Part shown: positions 62,530 through 64,000 of the stretch, in pieces
How positions within the stretch are numbered: position 1 is the stretch's first letter
Layout of the letters: every line of letters begins with the position of its first letter
From: Bacteroidota bacterium
Lineage (GTDB): Bacteria; Bacteroidota; Bacteroidia; Cytophagales; Cytophagaceae
NCBI GenBank assembly: GCA_023458555.1
Contig: JAEWYS010000004.1
Span: 1 to 64,000 of the forward strand
DNA: 64,000 nt
Reading direction: 5' to 3'
Translations under genes and position numbers: made by a program
The notes under the pieces: generated by a model
Told to the model about the DNA's origin: nothing
Seen by the model: the letters and a program-made list of their open reading frames with translations, nothing else
The model's database searches: none

Positions 62530-64000
62530 ATGCAATTAAGCGAACAAGAACTTATCCGCAGACAGGAAAGGGAAGAACTGATCAAAAGAGGCATAAACCC
62601 CTATCCTTCAGAAACATTTGAAGTAAATGTATCCATAGCCGATATTCTGACCAACTATGAAAAACGTAAGATGGATTATAAGAATATCAGTCTGGCCGGA
62701 CGAGTGATGAGCAGAAGAATCATGGGCTCCGCTTCATTTGCTGAACTGCAGGACAGTACCGGAAGAATTCAGATATATGTGCGCAGAGATGATTTGTGTG
62801 AGGGAGAGGACAAATCACTGTATAATGAGGTATTTAAGAAACTACTGGGCATAGGTGACATTATAGGGGTACAGGGATATGTATTCACTACTCAGACCGG
62901 AGAAATCAGTATTTATGTTAACGAATTCAAAATTCTGACGAAAGCATTGAAGCCTTTGCCTATCGTTAAGGAAGCTGAAACGGAAAGCGGAGAACGGAAA
63001 GTGTTTGATGCATTTTCTGATCCGGAACAACGATACAGACAACGCTATGTAGACCTTATTGTCAACCCGGAAGTGCGCAATGTCTTCATCAAGCGAACCC
63101 AACTGGTGAATACCATGCGCTCCTACCTCAATGCAAAAGGCTATCTGGAAGTTGAAACTCCGATTCTTCAGCCGATATATGGCGGAGCTGCTGCAAGACC
63201 TTTTAAAACACACCATAATACACTTGATACCACTCTTTACCTTCGGATCGCCAACGAGCTTTATCTCAAAAGGCTGATTGTAGGGGGATTTGATGGAGTT
63301 TATGAGTTTTCAAAGGATTTCCGGAATGAAGGCATGTCCAGGTTTCACAATCCGGAGTTTACCCAGATCGAGCTTTATGTGGCATATAAAGACTATTACT
63401 GGATGATGGATCTGGTCGAAGAAATGGTCGAAAAAATTGCCATGGAGCTTCACGGAAGCACAGAGGTCCAGGTCGGTGCAAACACCATCAATTTCCAGCG
63501 CCCGTGGAAACGCTATACTATGGCAGAAGCTATTAAGGAATATACAGGTGTTGATATCAGCAACATGAATGAGGAAGAGCTGAGAGCTGCTGCTCAGAGT
63601 CTCAATGTTCCGGTAAATGATACGATGGGTAAAGGCAAAATCATAGATGAGATTTTTGGGGAAAAGGTTGAAGGATTATTGATTCAGCCAACCTTTATTA
63701 CCGACTATCCGGTTGAGATGTCGCCTTTGGCAAAGAAACACCGGAGCAAAGAAGGACTAGTCGAGCGATTTGAAGCAATATGCAACGGTAAGGAGATTTG
63801 CAACTCATTTTCAGAATTAAACGATCCTGTTGACCAAAGAGCACGATTTGAAGAGCAGCTGGAGCTGGGTAAACGGGGCGATGATGAAGCAATGGTACTT
63901 GATGAGGACTTTCTGAGAGCGCTGGAATACGGTATGCCACCTACAGCCGGACTTGGGATTGGCATTGACCGCCTGTCCATGATCATGACCAATCAGAACT
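62530..64000 (+). CDS. lysS: lysyl-tRNA synthetase, class II (partial)
   Basis: This gene runs off the window after about 490 codons. The N-terminal OB-fold tRNA-binding domain (LAGRVMSRRIMGSASFAELQ) leads to the class II catalytic core: motif 1 near VNTMRSYLNAKGYLEVETPI, and motif 2 FRNEGMSRFHNPEFTQIE. The last visible part (GLGIGIDRLSMIM) is the motif 3 region, so only the C-terminal tail is missing. Confidence 0.96.
   Translation, partial: MQLSEQELIRRQEREELIKRGINPYPSETFEVNVSIADILTNYEKRKMDYKNISLAGRVMSRRIMGSASFAELQDSTGRIQIYVRRDDLCEGEDKSLYNEVFKKLLGIGDIIGVQGYVFTTQTGEISIYVNEFKILTKALKPLPIVKEAETESGERKVFDAFSDPEQRYRQRYVDLIVNPEVRNVFIKRTQLVNTMRSYLNAKGYLEVETPILQPIYGGAAARPFKTHHNTLDTTLYLRIANELYLKRLIVGGFDGVYEFSKDFRNEGMSRFHNPEFTQIELYVAYKDYYWMMDLVEEMVEKIAMELHGSTEVQVGANTINFQRPWKRYTMAEAIKEYTGVDISNMNEEELRAAAQSLNVPVNDTMGKGKIIDEIFGEKVEGLLIQPTFITDYPVEMSPLAKKHRSKEGLVERFEAICNGKEICNSFSELNDPVDQRARFEEQLELGKRGDDEAMVLDEDFLRALEYGMPPTAGLGIGIDRLSMIMTNQN

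Noticed and set aside
1..64000. CRISPR arrays, prophage, insertion sequences, rRNA or tRNA genes
   Set aside because: No regular spaced repeats, transposase or integrase frames, or tRNA cloverleaf patterns were seen.

Overview
The window looks like chromosomal DNA of a free-living member of the Bacteroidota, most likely order Cytophagales. The evidence is a gliding-motility gene (gldC), secreted proteins ending in type IX secretion sorting domains, an ftsX-DUF3098-uppP-truB-ribF gene order, a DAHP synthase/chorismate mutase fusion, LytS/LytTR signalling, and TAnnTTTG-type promoters with few Shine-Dalgarno sites. The genus cannot be fixed from the sequence alone. No rRNA, tRNA, CRISPR array, insertion sequence or prophage was seen.

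Layout. 1-5.9 kb: a three-gene RND efflux operon closed by a terminator. 6-7.9 kb: an overlapping LytS-type kinase and LytTR regulator. 8-9.8 kb: an AT-rich accessory patch with a VOC protein, a hypothetical gene flanked by an attC-like element, and degenerate sequence. 9.8-13.5 kb: a small membrane protein, a membrane-anchored AraC regulator and a secreted GH5 glycanase. 13.6-15.6 kb: a gene broken by a stop codon at its signal-peptide junction, a VOC protein, and a frameshifted DUF4349 relic. 15.6-19.7 kb: RDD protein, TPR-AAA+ ATPase, TPR membrane protein and an acetyltransferase. 19.7-22.1 kb: an epimerase-like relic, HxlR regulator, DsbA-family protein and lipocalin. 22.2-30.4 kb: secreted two-module protein, HrpB helicase, epimerase, MORN-like lipoprotein, DeoC and thioredoxin. 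30.5-35.9 kb: outer-membrane receptor with a DUF4198 protein, a BaeRF-type protein and a DUF2188 protein. 36.3-42.6 kb: ECF sigma factor and partner, the ftsX-ribF operon, an M48 protease and gldC. 42.8-49.5 kb (minus strand): two secreted hypotheticals, then guaA, a TPR/periplasmic-binding-fold protein, hemL and proC in one run. 49.8-52.8 kb: PAS kinase, SpoIIAA-like protein, receiver protein and an unknown gene. 52.9-60.8 kb: DUF4136 lipoprotein, proline dehydrogenase, the aroF/aroQ-aroB-aroA operon, an EboF-like phosphodiesterase and sucD. 61-64 kb: a sensor kinase and the start of lysS.

Most of the window is core metabolism and envelope biology. The most unusual features are the integrase-less attC-like cassette at 8.45-9.15 kb, three decaying genes within 7 kb (13.7-19.9 kb), and the RDD/TPR-AAA+/TPR-membrane cluster, which may be an undescribed membrane-protein-handling module.
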